Assembly (NCBI RefSeq): GCF_011045835.1
Contig: NZ_CP047349.1
Location: 2,604,001-2,668,000, forward strand
DNA: 64,000 bases
From: Proteus terrae subsp. cibarius
Lineage (GTDB): Bacteria; Pseudomonadota; Gammaproteobacteria; Enterobacterales; Enterobacteriaceae
Direction of reading: 5' to 3'
Shown: positions 1 to 10,422 of the stretch, in pieces
Numbering within the stretch: the stretch's first letter is position 1
Layout of the letters: each line of letters starts with the position of its first letter
Program-made: the position numbers and the translations under genes
Notes under the pieces: model-generated
What the model was told of the DNA's origin: nothing
The model's database searches: none
The model's input: the letters and a program-made list of their open reading frames with translations, nothing else

Positions 1-70
1 TCCAAAATGCCATTATCACAAGCTGTCTTAAAGAACGAGGGAAAATACGCCACTTTTTCAATGAAATCAT
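1..70 (-). CDS. glrK: Sensor histidine kinase GlrK, N-terminal fragment (cut by window edge)
   Basis: Reading the minus strand from the ATG at 68-70 gives 23 residues beginning MISLKKWRIFPRSLRQLV. The FPRSLRQLV stretch matches the N-terminus I remember for E. coli GlrK (QseE), just before its first membrane helix. The rest lies outside the window. GlrK is the inner-membrane kinase of the GlrK/GlrR two-component system, whose regulator activates the sigma-54 promoter of glmY. The gene order purL, glmY, glrK on one strand is the enterobacterial arrangement and supports the call despite the short fragment. Confidence 0.8.
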   Translation of the reverse strand, partial: MISLKKWRIFPRSLRQLVIMAFW

Positions 71-195
71 CTCAACACCTATTAGAGTAATGCGATGCTA
101 CATGACTTGATAACAAGAAAAAAGTCCGACATTGGGAAAATCAGGCATAGAGAACAAACACAAACGAGGAAATTTGACAGGCTCTAGAAGTGGGA

Positions 196-226
196 GAGCG
201 GAATATCTTATTGAGATATTCCGCTC
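196..226. other. Perfect 13-bp hairpin between glmY and glrK
   Basis: Arms 196-208 and 214-226 are perfectly complementary around a 5-nt loop. The hairpin lies downstream of glmY and upstream of glrK on the minus strand. It has no run of T after it on that strand, so it is not a textbook terminator. It could still be a distal processing or termination element for glmY read-through, or a structured leader of glrK. Confidence 0.5.
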
Positions 227-249
227 GTCAATATTTCATCTCTTTTTTC

Positions 250-424
250 TCTAAAAGAGAATGAAGGTGGTGCCTCACTCCACGTGTCGCCCTGTGTTTG
301 ATAAGGTCCGAAGACGAGTATCATGATGTTGGACGGTAGGCACCTTACTCTGGCGTCATTCCTGGCTTATGTGGTATGTTCCCACCCATATTGTGGACCG
401 ACATAAAAAGTTGAATGAGCAACT
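250..424 (-). ncRNA. glmY: Small RNA GlmY
   Basis: GlmY is the decoy sRNA that titrates RapZ, so protecting GlmZ and raising GlmS synthesis for amino-sugar supply. It is called from four observations: position between the purL 3' end and glrK on the same strand; a sigma-54 promoter at the right distance; two perfect GlrR sites upstream; and a 5' end beginning AGTTGCTCATTCA, close to the E. coli GlmY start as I remember it. The 5' end is set 12 nt from the -12 GC of the promoter. The 3' end is approximate: it is placed at a T-rich stretch (253-260) after a long-range pairing between about 262-275 and 340-350. Confidence 0.8.
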
Positions 425-433
425 GATTTATAT

Positions 434-453
434 AATGCACAAGGCGTGCCAAC
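434..453 (-). promoter_or_regulatory. Sigma-54 promoter of glmY
   Basis: On the minus strand TTGGCAC is followed by TGCA, with exactly 10 nt between the invariant GG (449-450) and GC (437-438). This is the RpoN -24/-12 pattern. It places the transcription start near 424-425, where the GlmY-like sequence begins. Confidence 0.85.
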
Positions 454-557
454 TTTTAAAAAATAAATATAACAAGTTGAAAAATAATAAAAAATAAAAA
501 TAAACCTCTACTATTTTATTTATAGCTCTTTTTTATCTAGTTATAAAATAACCAAGC

Positions 558-575
558 TGTCTCCATATCCAGACA
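558..575. promoter_or_regulatory. GlrR activator site (TGTC-N10-GACA), promoter-proximal
   Basis: TGTC at 558-561 and GACA at 572-575 are separated by exactly 10 nt. This is the GlrR binding consensus known upstream of glmY. It lies about 135-150 bp upstream of the predicted glmY start, a normal distance for a sigma-54 enhancer site. Confidence 0.75.
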
Positions 576-620
576 GAGTTACCCTAAATTTAATAATTAC
601 TTATATTTCAAACAATTAAA

Positions 621-638
621 TGTCGCCAAAAAGAGACA
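621..638. promoter_or_regulatory. GlrR activator site (TGTC-N10-GACA), distal
   Basis: TGTC at 621-624 and GACA at 635-638 form a second exact TGTC-N10-GACA site. A degenerate third copy (TGTC at 653-656, CATA at 667-670) follows, matching the three-site layout reported in enterobacteria. Confidence 0.75.
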
Positions 639-680
639 CCAAAAACAACATGTGTCGTCTTTTTTACATATCAATGAAAT

Positions 681-706
681 AAAGCCTCTAGCAATGTAGA
701 GGCTTT
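681..706 (-). terminator. Terminator of purL
   Basis: Ten-bp arms (681-690 and 697-706) with a 6-nt loop lie 34 nt beyond the purL stop. The T-tract is weak, so some read-through toward glmY is possible. Confidence 0.6.
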
Positions 707-739
707 ATGTGTTTATCACTAAGATAGTTTTACATTTGA

Positions 740-3700
740 TTAATCAAATTGTTTTCTTGCATTGCGGAATAAACGCATCCAAGGACTGTCTTCTCCCCAG
801 TTATCTGGATGCCAAGAATTACTAACAGTTCTAAACACTCGTTCTGGGTGAGGCATCATAATGGTTGAACGACCATCTTTTGTAGTGACAGCAGTGATCC
901 CTTTTACAGAGCCATTAGGATTTAATGGATATTGTTCTGTTGGATTACCGTAGTGATCCACAAAACGTAATCCCACTAAATTTTGAGCTTCTAGTTGTGC
1001 TAATTGCTCAGCATTACGGAATTCAGCAAAACCTTCACCATGAGAAACAGCAATAGGCATTTGTGAACCCACCATACCTTGTAACAACAATGATGGACTC
1101 TCTGTCACTTTCACTAGACTAAAGCGCGCTTCAAAACGCTCTGAGCGGTTGCGAACAAAACGAGGCCATAAGTCTGCGCCCGGAATAAGCTCTGATAATG
1201 TTGACATCATTTGGCAACCATTACAGACACCAAGAGATAAGGTATCTTGGCGCTCAAAGAATTGAGCAAACTCATCCCGTAAACGAGAATTAAATAAAAT
1301 AGACTTAGCCCAACCTTCGCCGGCACCTAATACGTCACCGTAAGAGAATCCACCACAAGCCACCAACACATCAAAATCACTCAATGAACGTCGAGCGGAA
1401 TGCAAATCACTCATATGAACGTCGATAGCATCAAAACCAGCTCTGTCAAAAGCAGCCGCCATTTCAACATGAGAGTTAACACCTTGCTCCCTTAATACTG
1501 CAATACGAGGACGACTCCCTGTTGCAATATAAGGGGCTGCAATATCTTCATTTGGATCAAAGGTTAAATTCACATTTAAACCTGGATCGTTGAGATCTTG
1601 TTTTGCCTGATGCTCTTCGTCCGCACACTCTGGATTATCACGTAAGCGTTGCATTTGCCATGTTGTTTCTGCCCACCAAAGACGTAATTTGCTACGCTTT
1701 TCATTGTAAACTTCGGTTTCACGGCTTTGGATAATAATGGCGTCATTTTCTGTTGCTTGACCTAAATAATGTAAACAATCCGATAAACCATATTCAGCAA
1801 ATAATGCTTCTACAGCCTCTTGATGTTCAGCACTAATTTGGATCACACCACCTAGCTCTTCGTTAAAGAGTCCCGCTAAAATATCTTCGTCATAAGCGCT
1901 AATATCAACATGTAAGCCACAATGACCTGTAAATGCCATTTCAGCGAGTGTGACAAATAATCCACCATCAGAGCGATCGTGATAGGCCAACAATTTGCCA
2001 TCATTAACTAATTGTTGCATCACATTGAAAAACTGTTTCAACTGCTCAACATCACGAAGGTCTGCTGCTTTTTGGCCTAATTGACGATAAACTTGCGCTA
2101 GTGCCGTTGCACCTAATGCGTTATGACCATTACCCAAATCAATCAAATACAAGCGGTTTCCTGCTTGTGTTGATAATTCAGGTGTCACTGTTTTACGCAC
2201 ATCTTCAACACGAGAGAATGCCGTAATAACTAAAGACAACGGAGAAGTAACCTCTTTGGTTTTTCCATCTTTATCTTGCCAGCGTGTCTTCATTGACATC
2301 GAATCTTTACCAACAGGAATAGTAATACCTAACTCTGGGCATAACTCTTCACCAATGGCTTTTACTGCATCATATAAACCCGCATCTTCACCCGGATGAC
2401 CTGCTGCTGACATCCAGTTAGCGGAAAGCTTAATGCGATTAAGCGCTTCTACATCACAACCTGCCATATTCGTTAGTGCTTCACCAACAGCCATACGTGC
2501 AGATGCTGCAAAATCTAACAGTGCGATCGGTGCTCGTTCACCAATAGACATTGCTTCGCCATAATAGCTATCTAATGTTGCTGTGGTAACAGCACAGTTA
2601 GCAACAGGAATTTGCCAAGGCCCAACCATCTGATCACGCGCTACCATACCCGTTACAGTGCGGTCACCAATAGTAATTAAGAAGGTTTTTTCAGCAACGG
2701 CAGGTAAATGAAGAACACGATAAACAGCATCTTTTAAATCGATATCTTTACGAGAGAGATATTCACCTTCTGTTTTCAGTGATTTTACATCACGCAACAT
2801 TTTAGGTGCTTTACCTAATAATATGTCTAATGGCATATCAATCGGTTTATTATCAAAGTGTGTATCGTTTAAGACTAATTCACGCTCTTGCGTTGCTTCA
2901 CCTATAACGGCATAAGGCGCTCTTTCACGCTGACATAATGCATCAAATAGAGGCATTTTTTCTGGCGATACCGCTAACACATAACGTTCTTGAGATTCAT
3001 TGCACCAGATCTCAAGTGGGCTCATACCCGGTTCATCATTAAGAACATCACGTAATTCAAAACGACCACCACGACCACCATCATTGACTAATTCAGGCAT
3101 TGCATTAGAAAGACCACCAGCACCAACGTCATGAATAAATAAGATCGGGTTATCGTCACCTAATTGCCAACAACGGTCGATAACTTCTTGGCAACGGCGT
3201 TCCATTTCTGGGTTATCACGCTGAACAGAGGCAAAATCTAAATCCGCATCTGATTGACCTGATGTCATAGAAGAGGCAGCACCACCACCAAGACCGATGT
3301 TCATTGAAGGCCCGCCAAGTACAATCAACTTAGCACCAACTGTGATTTCACCTTTTTGTACGTGATCTTCACGAATATTACCAATACCACCAGCTAGCAT
3401 AATAGGTTTATGGTAACCGCGAATTTCAACACCATTGTGGCTATTAACTTGTTCTTCATAGGTTCTGAAATAGCCTAGTAATGCAGGGCGACCGAACTCA
3501 TTATTAAATGCCGCACCACCTAATGGGCCTTCAGTCATGATATCTAATGCATTAACAATGCGCTCTGGCTTACCAAAATCCTCTTCCCAAGGCTGCTCAA
3601 ATCCGGGAATACGCAGGTTAGAAACTGAAAATCCAACTAGACCAGCTTTAGGTTTTGCACCACGCCCAGTTGCACCTTCATCTCGAATTTCACCACCAGA

Positions 3701-4630
3701 ACCTGTTGCTGCACCTGGCCAAGGTGAAATAGCCGTTGGATGGTTGTGTGTTTCTACTTTCATCAAGATATGTACAGGTTCTTGATGATAGTGATAATGC
3801 CCTTTTTCTGTATCAGGATAAAAACGTCCAGCCACTGAGCCTTCCATTACTGCTGCATTATCTTTATAAGCTGACATGACATAATCAGGTGTTTGCTCAA
3901 ATGTATTTTTAATCATTTTAAATAATGATTTATCTTGAGCCTTACCATCAATAATCCAATCAGCATTAAATATTTTGTGGCGACAGTGTTCAGAGTTAGC
4001 TTGTGCAAACATGTAAAGCTCAACATCTGTTGGATTACGGTGTAAGCGGCTAAACGCATCAACTAAGTAATCAACTTCATCGTCTGCAAGTGCTAACCCC
4101 ATTTCGATATTCGCTTTTACTAATGCATCTTTGCCTTTTGCAAGCACATCAATAGTTTTTAGTGGTGCAGGAGTTTGCTCGGCAAAAAGTGCATTTACAT
4201 CTTGATAATTTAAGAAGATGGTTTCCATCATTCGATCATGAATAAAACCATAAAGTTGTTGCCATTGAGTGTCTGTCATCGTACCGCACTCAATAAAGTA
4301 GGCGATACCACGTTCAATTCTAACCACCTTGGCTAAACCACAGTTATGTGCAATATCTGTCGCTTTAGAAGACCAAGGTGAAATTGTTCCTGGGCGAGGC
4401 GTAACAACTCGCATTTCCCCAACAGGCTCATGTTCTGTTAATGAAGGCCCATAATGCAGTAATTGACGTAATTTAATTTGATCATCTTCAGATAACTGCC
4501 CTTCCACTTTCGCGAAATGGACAAATTCCGCGTATATACCTTGTACAGGAAGATCATGTTCCTGACATAGAGTGAGTAATTTATTAATACGAAATGCGGA
4601 TAAAGCGGGGGAGCCACGCAGGATTTCCAT
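740..4630 (-). CDS. purL: Phosphoribosylformylglycinamidine synthase (large fused form)
   Basis: PurL is the cytoplasmic enzyme that makes formylglycinamidine ribonucleotide from FGAR, glutamine and ATP in de novo purine synthesis. The 1296-aa length equals the fused gamma-proteobacterial form (PurS-like N-terminus, two AIRS-type synthetase halves, C-terminal glutaminase). The glutaminase nucleophile Cys is in GVCNGCQMM near residue 1136, and the His/Glu pair is in PHPERV near 1260. Glycine-rich phosphate-binding loops such as GGGAASSM are also visible. The ATG follows AAAGAGAG. It is divergent from mltF, and a PurR box lies about 83 bp upstream of the start. Confidence 0.98.
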   Translation of the reverse strand: MEILRGSPALSAFRINKLLTLCQEHDLPVQGIYAEFVHFAKVEGQLSEDDQIKLRQLLHYGPSLTEHEPVGEMRVVTPRPGTISPWSSKATDIAHNCGLAKVVRIERGIAYFIECGTMTDTQWQQLYGFIHDRMMETIFLNYQDVNALFAEQTPAPLKTIDVLAKGKDALVKANIEMGLALADDEVDYLVDAFSRLHRNPTDVELYMFAQANSEHCRHKIFNADWIIDGKAQDKSLFKMIKNTFEQTPDYVMSAYKDNAAVMEGSVAGRFYPDTEKGHYHYHQEPVHILMKVETHNHPTAISPWPGAATGSGGEIRDEGATGRGAKPKAGLVGFSVSNLRIPGFEQPWEEDFGKPERIVNALDIMTEGPLGGAAFNNEFGRPALLGYFRTYEEQVNSHNGVEIRGYHKPIMLAGGIGNIREDHVQKGEITVGAKLIVLGGPSMNIGLGGGAASSMTSGQSDADLDFASVQRDNPEMERRCQEVIDRCWQLGDDNPILFIHDVGAGGLSNAMPELVNDGGRGGRFELRDVLNDEPGMSPLEIWCNESQERYVLAVSPEKMPLFDALCQRERAPYAVIGEATQERELVLNDTHFDNKPIDMPLDILLGKAPKMLRDVKSLKTEGEYLSRKDIDLKDAVYRVLHLPAVAEKTFLITIGDRTVTGMVARDQMVGPWQIPVANCAVTTATLDSYYGEAMSIGERAPIALLDFAASARMAVGEALTNMAGCDVEALNRIKLSANWMSAAGHPGEDAGLYDAVKAIGEELCPELGITIPVGKDSMSMKTRWQDKDGKTKEVTSPLSLVITAFSRVEDVRKTVTPELSTQAGNRLYLIDLGNGHNALGATALAQVYRQLGQKAADLRDVEQLKQFFNVMQQLVNDGKLLAYHDRSDGGLFVTLAEMAFTGHCGLHVDISAYDEDILAGLFNEELGGVIQISAEHQEAVEALFAEYGLSDCLHYLGQATENDAIIIQSRETEVYNEKRSKLRLWWAETTWQMQRLRDNPECADEEHQAKQDLNDPGLNVNLTFDPNEDIAAPYIATGSRPRIAVLREQGVNSHVEMAAAFDRAGFDAIDVHMSDLHSARRSLSDFDVLVACGGFSYGDVLGAGEGWAKSILFNSRLRDEFAQFFERQDTLSLGVCNGCQMMSTLSELIPGADLWPRFVRNRSERFEARFSLVKVTESPSLLLQGMVGSQMPIAVSHGEGFAEFRNAEQLAQLEAQNLVGLRFVDHYGNPTEQYPLNPNGSVKGITAVTTKDGRSTIMMPHPERVFRTVSNSWHPDNWGEDSPWMRLFRNARKQFD

Positions 4631-4712
4631 AGTATTGAGTTCTCTCTTTTAGCAGCTAACCTGATCAATCATTCAGGGGAAACGAGCCTAGTATAATAGA
4701 ATAACCGCTCAG

Positions 4713-4728
4713 ACGAAACCGTTTGCGT
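4713..4728. promoter_or_regulatory. PurR operator of purL
   Basis: The 16-mer ACGAAACCGTTTGCGT closely fits the PurR consensus ACGCAAACGTTTGCGT. It lies just upstream of a TATTATACT -10-like element (4693-4701 on the minus strand), where a bound repressor would overlap the purL promoter. Confidence 0.75.
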
Positions 4729-4894
4729 GAACAAAATAACGGCATTTGACTTAGAGTGTTTTAATGATTAATTGGTGTAATCAAGTTGCGTCTTGCCAAT
4801 ATGTTAAGCAAAATGCTCGATTACTGGAAATTTATCCATGTTAAAATGACGATTTTACACACAAAAACAAACAACGTTAACGAGAACCAACCTA

Positions 4895-6367
4895 TTGAAT
4901 AATATAAGGATAAACTATTTCGTTATCGTTATCATAGCGCTCTTTTCAGCGGCTATTATCGCGTTGAATATTACATGGCCAGATAGGCAAAAAGCGCAGA
5001 TAAATAAGATTTTATCTCGTGGTGAGTTAAGAATTAGTACGATACCTTCACCATTGATAACGATGAACGATAAAAAGGACCCCGTAGGTTTCGATTATGA
5101 ATTAGTGAAACGCTTTGCAGATTACCTAGGCGTGAAACTTGTCGTTAATATGCGGACAAATATCAACCAAATGTTTGATGATCTGGAGAATAATAAAGCT
5201 GACTTTATCGCTGCCGGATTACTTTACAATAAAGAAAGATTAGAAACGACACGCAGTGGCCCTGCTTACTTTTCAGTTTCTCAACAGCTTATTTACCGTA
5301 AAGGAACATTAAGACCACGTAGCTTTGATGCGTTAGATGGGCGCCTTGTAGTCACTGCTGGCTCTGCTCATGCAAGTTTATTGCGAACATTAAAAGAGAC
5401 GCAATATCCCGAGCTTGAATGGGAAGAATCAGATAATCAGACAACCTCACAACTGCTAGAAGCATTATCGGAAGGCAAAATAACCTATGTATTAGCAGAC
5501 TCAATCAGTGTTGCTGTACAACAGCGCATTCATCCTAATGTTGCCGTAGGATTTGAAGTCACTGAAAGCCGTCCACTAACATGGTATCTGCCAGATGGCG
5601 AAGATAATAGCTTATATGCAGCGATGCTTGATTACTTTAATCAATTATCTCAAGAAGATGTATTAGCAAGACTTGAAGAAAAGTATTTTGGCCATGTAGG
5701 CTCGTTTGATTACTTCGATACTATCTCTTTTATTACAGCGATAGATTCTATTTTGCCAAATTATCAGCCCCTTTTTGAAAAGTATGCAGATACCTTCGAT
5801 TGGCGCTTATTGGCAGCGATGGCATGGCAAGAATCACATTGGGATCCTCATGCTACATCACCAACTGGTGTTAGAGGATTGATGATGTTGACTCGCCCTA
5901 CTGCATCAAGTATGGGCGTTACTGACAGGCTTGATCCTGAAGAGAGTGTTCGAGGAGGAGCGCAATACCTTAAACATCTTCTTTCGCGCTTACCCGATTC
6001 TATCCCTGAAGATGAAAGAATTTGGTTTGCATTAGCAGCATATAATATGGGATTTGGTCATATGCTTGATGCCAGAAGGCTTACTGAGCAACAAAATGCC
6101 GATCCTGACAGTTGGTTAGATGTAAAATCAAGATTACCACTACTTAGCCAAAAGAAATATTATGCTGACCTCCCTTACGGCTATGCCAGAGGCCATGAGG
6201 CTTATCGCTACGTTGAAAACATTCGACGATATCAGCTCAGCCTTGTCGGCTACCTTCAAGCCAAAGAGAGCAAAAACAAAATATTATCTAAAGATAAAGA
6301 GAGTGATAACGATGAAGAACAAGAAAGATCATCATTGTCATTAACTCAAGATATGGCTTATCAATAA
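4895..6367 (+). CDS. mltF: Membrane-bound lytic murein transglycosylase F
   Basis: MltF is an envelope enzyme that cleaves peptidoglycan to 1,6-anhydromuropeptides. After an N-terminal hydrophobic segment (residues 8-27) come a solute-binding-protein-like domain (about 35-265) and a lysozyme-like SLT domain (about 290-450). The catalytic Glu is in [10 protein letters not shown] near residue 313, and the downstream AAYNMGFGH and GYARGHEAY motifs are typical of the family. Length is 490 aa, against about 518 in E. coli. The start is a TTG chosen because it gives the expected MNNIRINYF terminus; no good ribosome site is visible. Confidence 0.93.
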   Translation: MNNIRINYFVIVIIALFSAAIIALNITWPDRQKAQINKILSRGELRISTIPSPLITMNDKKDPVGFDYELVKRFADYLGVKLVVNMRTNINQMFDDLENNKADFIAAGLLYNKERLETTRSGPAYFSVSQQLIYRKGTLRPRSFDALDGRLVVTAGSAHASLLRTLKETQYPELEWEESDNQTTSQLLEALSEGKITYVLADSISVAVQQRIHPNVAVGFEVTESRPLTWYLPDGEDNSLYAAMLDYFNQLSQEDVLARLEEKYFGHVGSFDYFDTISFITAIDSILPNYQPLFEKYADTFDWRLLAAMAWQESHWDPHATSPTGVRGLMMLTRPTASSMGVTDRLDPEESVRGGAQYLKHLLSRLPDSIPEDERIWFALAAYNMGFGHMLDARRLTEQQNADPDSWLDVKSRLPLLSQKKYYADLPYGYARGHEAYRYVENIRRYQLSLVGYLQAKESKNKILSKDKESDNDEEQERSSLSLTQDMAYQ

Positions 6368-6401
6368 TTTTTGTAATTAAAAACAGCCTATTAAACAACA
6401 T

Positions 6402-6420
6402 AGCCTCTTTTATAGAGGCT
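6402..6420 (+). terminator. Terminator of mltF
   Basis: A 7-bp stem (6402-6408 with 6414-6420) and 5-nt loop, followed by TATTTATTTCC, lie 34 nt after the mltF stop. Confidence 0.7.
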
Positions 6421-6503
6421 TATTTATTTCCTTTCTACTATTCAAAAAATCACACCAACCATTAAAGCAACCCCCAAATTAATATTTTCTTAATATTAAA
6501 AAT

Positions 6504-6569
6504 TGTTACATTTTTTCATCCTGTTTTTTATCCAAAATAGGAAAAACACATGTGTTAAAAAATGTAACA
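6504..6569. repeat. Long imperfect palindrome upstream of the pmf operon
   Basis: Arms TGTTACATTTTTT (6504-6516) and its exact complement (6557-6569) enclose a second inverted pair (TGTTTTT/AAAAACA). The result is a nearly continuous 66-nt fold. It lies about 610 bp upstream of pmfA in an AT-rich 810-bp gap. It may be an operator for a DNA-bending regulator, or a decayed insertion end. No recombinase gene is nearby to suggest a phase switch. Confidence 0.5.
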
Positions 6570-6608
6570 CTCATTAGCTAAAACACTCAGCCAATGAGTA
6601 AATCGTAT

Positions 6609-6635
6609 TTAAAATGACCCAAGTAGTCATTTTAA
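6609..6635. repeat. Ten-bp inverted repeat upstream of the pmf operon
   Basis: TTAAAATGAC (6609-6618) and GTCATTTTAA (6626-6635) flank a 7-nt loop. It stands between the longer palindrome and the start of the fimbrial operon. From 6636 to 7178 I see only AT-rich sequence with no convincing gene; the pmfA promoter must lie there. Confidence 0.5.
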
Positions 6636-7178
6636 GACTATCAGAATAAGTGAAATATAAGAAAAAATTAACTTAAATACGTAGGAATTATCTCATTAGT
6701 TATTATTCATTTTATGATTATTATTTTTGGAGAAACTTTTTTTGCAATAAAAATTAACCTAAACATGCCTTTATTAACATCTAACCTATTGAGTTATATA
6801 TATTATTATAATCTATAATTGATTTTATTAATTTTCTTAACCTAATGTTAATAACATTACTTTTTGTAAAGTTAAAGTAATGTTAATTATATTGTCTATT
6901 AAATTTATCTGCCTGATAAAATTTTTCACCCATAAACTGAGTAATAAAAAGAATAAACCTACATAAAACTCTATTAATATGGAATAAGCAAGATTAAATA
7001 TGAAAATTGCGGAAATCAACAAAACGTTATATCAAATAGAGAGCCTTTATTGATATCATATAAACCAGTCATTATTCGAAACAACTCGAAATATAATGCA
7101 AATCAATTTTTATATTCCGACATTAATATTATTTTTCTATAAATAATAATACGCACGATCTTCAAGGGATTATCTATA

Positions 7179-7727
7179 ATGAAACTGAGTAAAATTGCTT
7201 TAGCGGCTGCTTTAGTATTTGGTATTAATTCTGTTGCAACTGCTGAAACTCCTGCACCAAAAGTTGGCGCAACTAAAGGCGAAATTCAATTAAAAGGTGA
7301 AATTGTTAATTCAGCTTGTGGATTAGCAGCTTCTTCAAGTCCTGTTATTGTTGATTTCAGTGAAATCCCAACTTCTGCATTAGCAAATATGCAGAAAGCA
7401 GGTAACGTTAAAAAAGATATCGAATTACAAGACTGTGATACTACCGTAGCAAAAACAGCGACTGTTAGCTATACACCAAGTGTTGTTAATGCAACAAATA
7501 AAGACTTAGCATCTTTCGTATCTGGCTCAGCTTCTGGCGCAGGTATTGGCTTAATGGATGCAGGTAGCAAGTCAGTAAAATGGAACACAGCAACAACACC
7601 AGTACAATTAGTTAATGGTGTTTCTAAGATCCCATTCGTTGCTTACGTTCAAGCTGAATCAGCAGACGCTACTGTAACTCCAGGTGAATTCCAAGCCGTT
7701 ATCAACTTCCAAGTTGATTATCAGTAA
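7179..7727 (+). CDS. pmfA: Major fimbrial subunit PmfA
   Basis: This 182-aa protein is the pilin of a chaperone-usher fimbria. It has a cleavable signal peptide (cleavage after Ala22), the conserved pilin disulfide pair (Cys47 and Cys86), and a C-terminus ending VINFQVDYQ with the penultimate tyrosine used by the chaperone. The sequence agrees closely with the Proteus mirabilis PMF major subunit as I remember it. An AAGGGA ribosome site precedes the ATG. A hairpin separates it from the usher gene, which should give the subunit more transcript than the assembly genes. Confidence 0.9.
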   Translation: MKLSKIALAAALVFGINSVATAETPAPKVGATKGEIQLKGEIVNSACGLAASSSPVIVDFSEIPTSALANMQKAGNVKKDIELQDCDTTVAKTATVSYTPSVVNATNKDLASFVSGSASGAGIGLMDAGSKSVKWNTATTPVQLVNGVSKIPFVAYVQAESADATVTPGEFQAVINFQVDYQ

Positions 7728-7773
7728 TCGTTTTATTTATTTAAATTAATTAAATAATAGATTAATTACTGCA

Positions 7774-7801
7774 TTAACGCAGAGGACTTCCTCTGCGTTA
7801 A
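7774..7801 (+). terminator. Intra-operon attenuator after pmfA
   Basis: A perfect 12-bp stem (7774-7785 with 7790-7801) with a 4-nt loop lies 47 nt after the pmfA stop. Only a short mixed T-tract (AATTTG) follows, so it probably acts as a partial terminator or an RNA-stabilising 3' end between pilin and usher genes. Confidence 0.65.
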
Positions 7802-7905
7802 ATTTGATAAAACACTTCAATTTAATAAAAATAAAATAAAAAGTAATTAAATAAATATTCATTATTTAATTAGTTTTTATTTAATTAATAATTAGGCGTT
7901 TATTC

Positions 7906-10392
7906 ATGTTAATTTCTTTTTTTCACAGCACAATATGGAAAAACATTTGTGCCATTTTGCTATTGTGCTTAGCGTTTTTCGCTCAAGCCGAGCAAGATGA
8001 TTCTGTGGAATTTAACATTCACATGTTAGATGCCGAAGACAGAGATAATGTCGATTTATCTCGTTTTGCAACTTCTAATTACATTCTTCCGGGTATGTAC
8101 TACTTAGATATCCGTATAAATGGTCGTGACTTCCCTCGCCAAAACATTAATTATGTTGAAGTAAAACCTAATTACTCCATCGCTTGTATTGACCCTACTC
8201 TTCTAAAAAAATTAACAGTTAACGAAGAAAATCAAAAATTTATCGAAGAAATCTCACCTGATTGTTTCGATATTAGTCAATTACCGGGTATCTCTATCAA
8301 AAATGATGGCGGTATTCTTGATATTGTTATGCCTCGCTCATTAATGAAATATGAAGATACGGATTGGACCCCCCCTGAATTGTGGGATTCTGGTGTCTCC
8401 GGGCTATTAGTTGACTATACCTTAACAGGTACATCAACTCGACCGAATAAAGGCAATAATAACAACTCATTGACAGGTTATGGACAAGCTGGAATTAATT
8501 TTGGTGAATGGCGACTACGTGCTGAATATCAAGGAAACTATTCATCTGAATATTCATCAAATAATAGCTTTGATTGGAATCAGCTTTACGCCTATAAACC
8601 ATTACCTAACCAAGCAGCAAAACTAACGCTGGGTGAAACTTATTTAAACTCTCAAGTCTTTGATAGTTTTCGTTTTACAGGTGCCAATATAAAAAGTGAT
8701 GAAAGAATGTTGCCACCCTCTTTGCAAGGTTATGCACCTGAAATCCACGGCATTGCAAACACCAATGCGAAAGTAACTGTAACGCAAAATGGTCGCTTAA
8801 TTTATGAAACCACAGTACCTGCTGGCCCTTTTGTTATTAAACATTTACAAGACACAGTACAAGGTCAATTAAATGTTAGAGTTGAAGAACAAAACGGTAA
8901 GGTAAACGAATTCCAAGTACAGACCGCCAATCTACCTTATATGACTCGTCCTGGCTCTGTGCGTTATAACACATCAATGGGTCAGTCATCGCTCAACAAC
9001 CATAAAATGCAAGGCCCTATTTTTTATCAAGGTGATTTTTCATGGGGTATGAACAACACATGGTCATTGTATGGCGGAGTTTTGTTGACGGCTAAAGATT
9101 ACAATGCATGGTCATTAGGCTTAGGTCACGATATGGGCCGTTTAGGTACTCTTTCAGGTGATATTACTCAGTCTTATAGCAAAACTTATGATGATGAGAA
9201 TATCAACGGGATGTCATTCAAACTGAACTACGCTAAAACATTCGATGAATACCATAGTACGATTACTTTTGCGGGTTACCGATTTTCAGAGAAAACATTC
9301 CGGTCTTTCTCTCAATATATAGATGAACGTTATAACGATATTAATAACAATGGTTATGAAAAAGAGATGTATACCATTACAGGCAACAAAACTTTTTGGG
9401 CTGATGATATTGAAAAATCGACAACACTTTACCTCTCTTATCGACACCAAAACTATTGGGATAAAAATACACAAGAACAATATGGTGTTACGGTAAGTCG
9501 TAATTTTTCTATTATGGGTATAGAGCAGATTAATACTAATTTATCTGCATTCCGTACTCAGCATAAAGGAAATACAGATGATAGTATTTCTTTTAATATT
9601 TCAGTTCCATTAGGAAGTGGCAAAAGCATTGGTTATAGCCTGCAAGACAGTAATGGAAAAGTGAACCAAATGGCCTCTTATTCTGATAATAGCAATTATA
9701 ATAATCTATGGCGTGTTCGTGCTGGTTTAAGTTCCGACAATAAAGCCAATACTGATGGTTATTATCAACATCGTTCGCAATATGCAGAAATTAATGCTAA
9801 TGCAAGTTATCAACAAGATAATTATGTTGCAGTAGGTGCAACAGTTAAAGGCGGATTTACAGCAACGCGCCATGGTGCGGCATTACATAGTAGTAGCATG
9901 ACATCAAGTACTGCCCGCATGATGGTTGATACAGACGGGGTTGCAGGCGTGCCATTTAATAATCAAAGCACCACTACAAACCTATTTGGTATCGGTGTAT
10001 TAACTGACTTAACTAGTTATAACAATGTTGATGCTCGTATTGATGTTGATAAAATGGATTCAGATATTGAAACACACAAAGCCATTACTTCTGCAACATT
10101 AACAGAAGGTGCGATTGGCTATTATAAATTCCCTGTTCGCCAAGGTGAGCGCCTAATGGCCATCTTACAAACTGTCGATCAAAAATACCCACCATTTGGT
10201 GCCGAAGTCACCAATAAAAACGGTGAAAATATGGGAATGGTGATGGAAGATGGTTTAGTTTATATCGCCGGTGTTAACCTTAATGAATCATTAAACGTGA
10301 TCTGGGGTGGTAAAACCCAGTGTACGATTACAATTCCAGCGGCAATTAACGATCCACTAAAACGTGAATTGTTATTATGTCAGGGATTTTAA
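7906..10392 (+). CDS. pmfC: Fimbrial outer-membrane usher PmfC
   Basis: This 828-aa protein is the outer-membrane pore that accepts chaperone-subunit complexes and secretes the fimbria. A signal peptide (about 1-28, ending FFAQA) is followed by the usher N-domain with FNIHMLDAEDRDNVDLSRF. A 24-stranded barrel with a plug follows (VTQNGRLIYETTVPAGPF region near residues 295-310), then the C-terminal domains ending in a Cys pair (TQCTI and LLLCQGF). It is the second gene of the pmf operon, just ahead of the chaperone gene, in the usual order subunit, usher, chaperone. Confidence 0.93.
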   Translation: MLISFFHSTIWKNICAILLLCLAFFAQAEQDDSVEFNIHMLDAEDRDNVDLSRFATSNYILPGMYYLDIRINGRDFPRQNINYVEVKPNYSIACIDPTLLKKLTVNEENQKFIEEISPDCFDISQLPGISIKNDGGILDIVMPRSLMKYEDTDWTPPELWDSGVSGLLVDYTLTGTSTRPNKGNNNNSLTGYGQAGINFGEWRLRAEYQGNYSSEYSSNNSFDWNQLYAYKPLPNQAAKLTLGETYLNSQVFDSFRFTGANIKSDERMLPPSLQGYAPEIHGIANTNAKVTVTQNGRLIYETTVPAGPFVIKHLQDTVQGQLNVRVEEQNGKVNEFQVQTANLPYMTRPGSVRYNTSMGQSSLNNHKMQGPIFYQGDFSWGMNNTWSLYGGVLLTAKDYNAWSLGLGHDMGRLGTLSGDITQSYSKTYDDENINGMSFKLNYAKTFDEYHSTITFAGYRFSEKTFRSFSQYIDERYNDINNNGYEKEMYTITGNKTFWADDIEKSTTLYLSYRHQNYWDKNTQEQYGVTVSRNFSIMGIEQINTNLSAFRTQHKGNTDDSISFNISVPLGSGKSIGYSLQDSNGKVNQMASYSDNSNYNNLWRVRAGLSSDNKANTDGYYQHRSQYAEINANASYQQDNYVAVGATVKGGFTATRHGAALHSSSMTSSTARMMVDTDGVAGVPFNNQSTTTNLFGIGVLTDLTSYNNVDARIDVDKMDSDIETHKAITSATLTEGAIGYYKFPVRQGERLMAILQTVDQKYPPFGAEVTNKNGENMGMVMEDGLVYIAGVNLNESLNVIWGGKTQCTITIPAAINDPLKRELLLCQGF

Positions 10393-10422
10393 TGAACAAA
10401 ATGAATTACTAGAGATAATTGT

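Noticed and set aside
3537..3785. 82-codon plus-strand frame inside purL
   Set aside because: Complement of a conserved enzyme region, with no ribosome site.
4438..4668. 76-codon minus-strand frame across the purL start
   Set aside because: Out-of-frame shadow of purL and its leader.
6504..6635. Fimbrial phase-variation switch
   Set aside because: The arms are only 40 nt apart, and no MrpI/FimB-type recombinase gene lies nearby.
6837..7022. 61-codon minus-strand frame upstream of pmfA
   Set aside because: AT-rich, low-complexity hydrophobic translation over a region that must hold the pmfA promoter.
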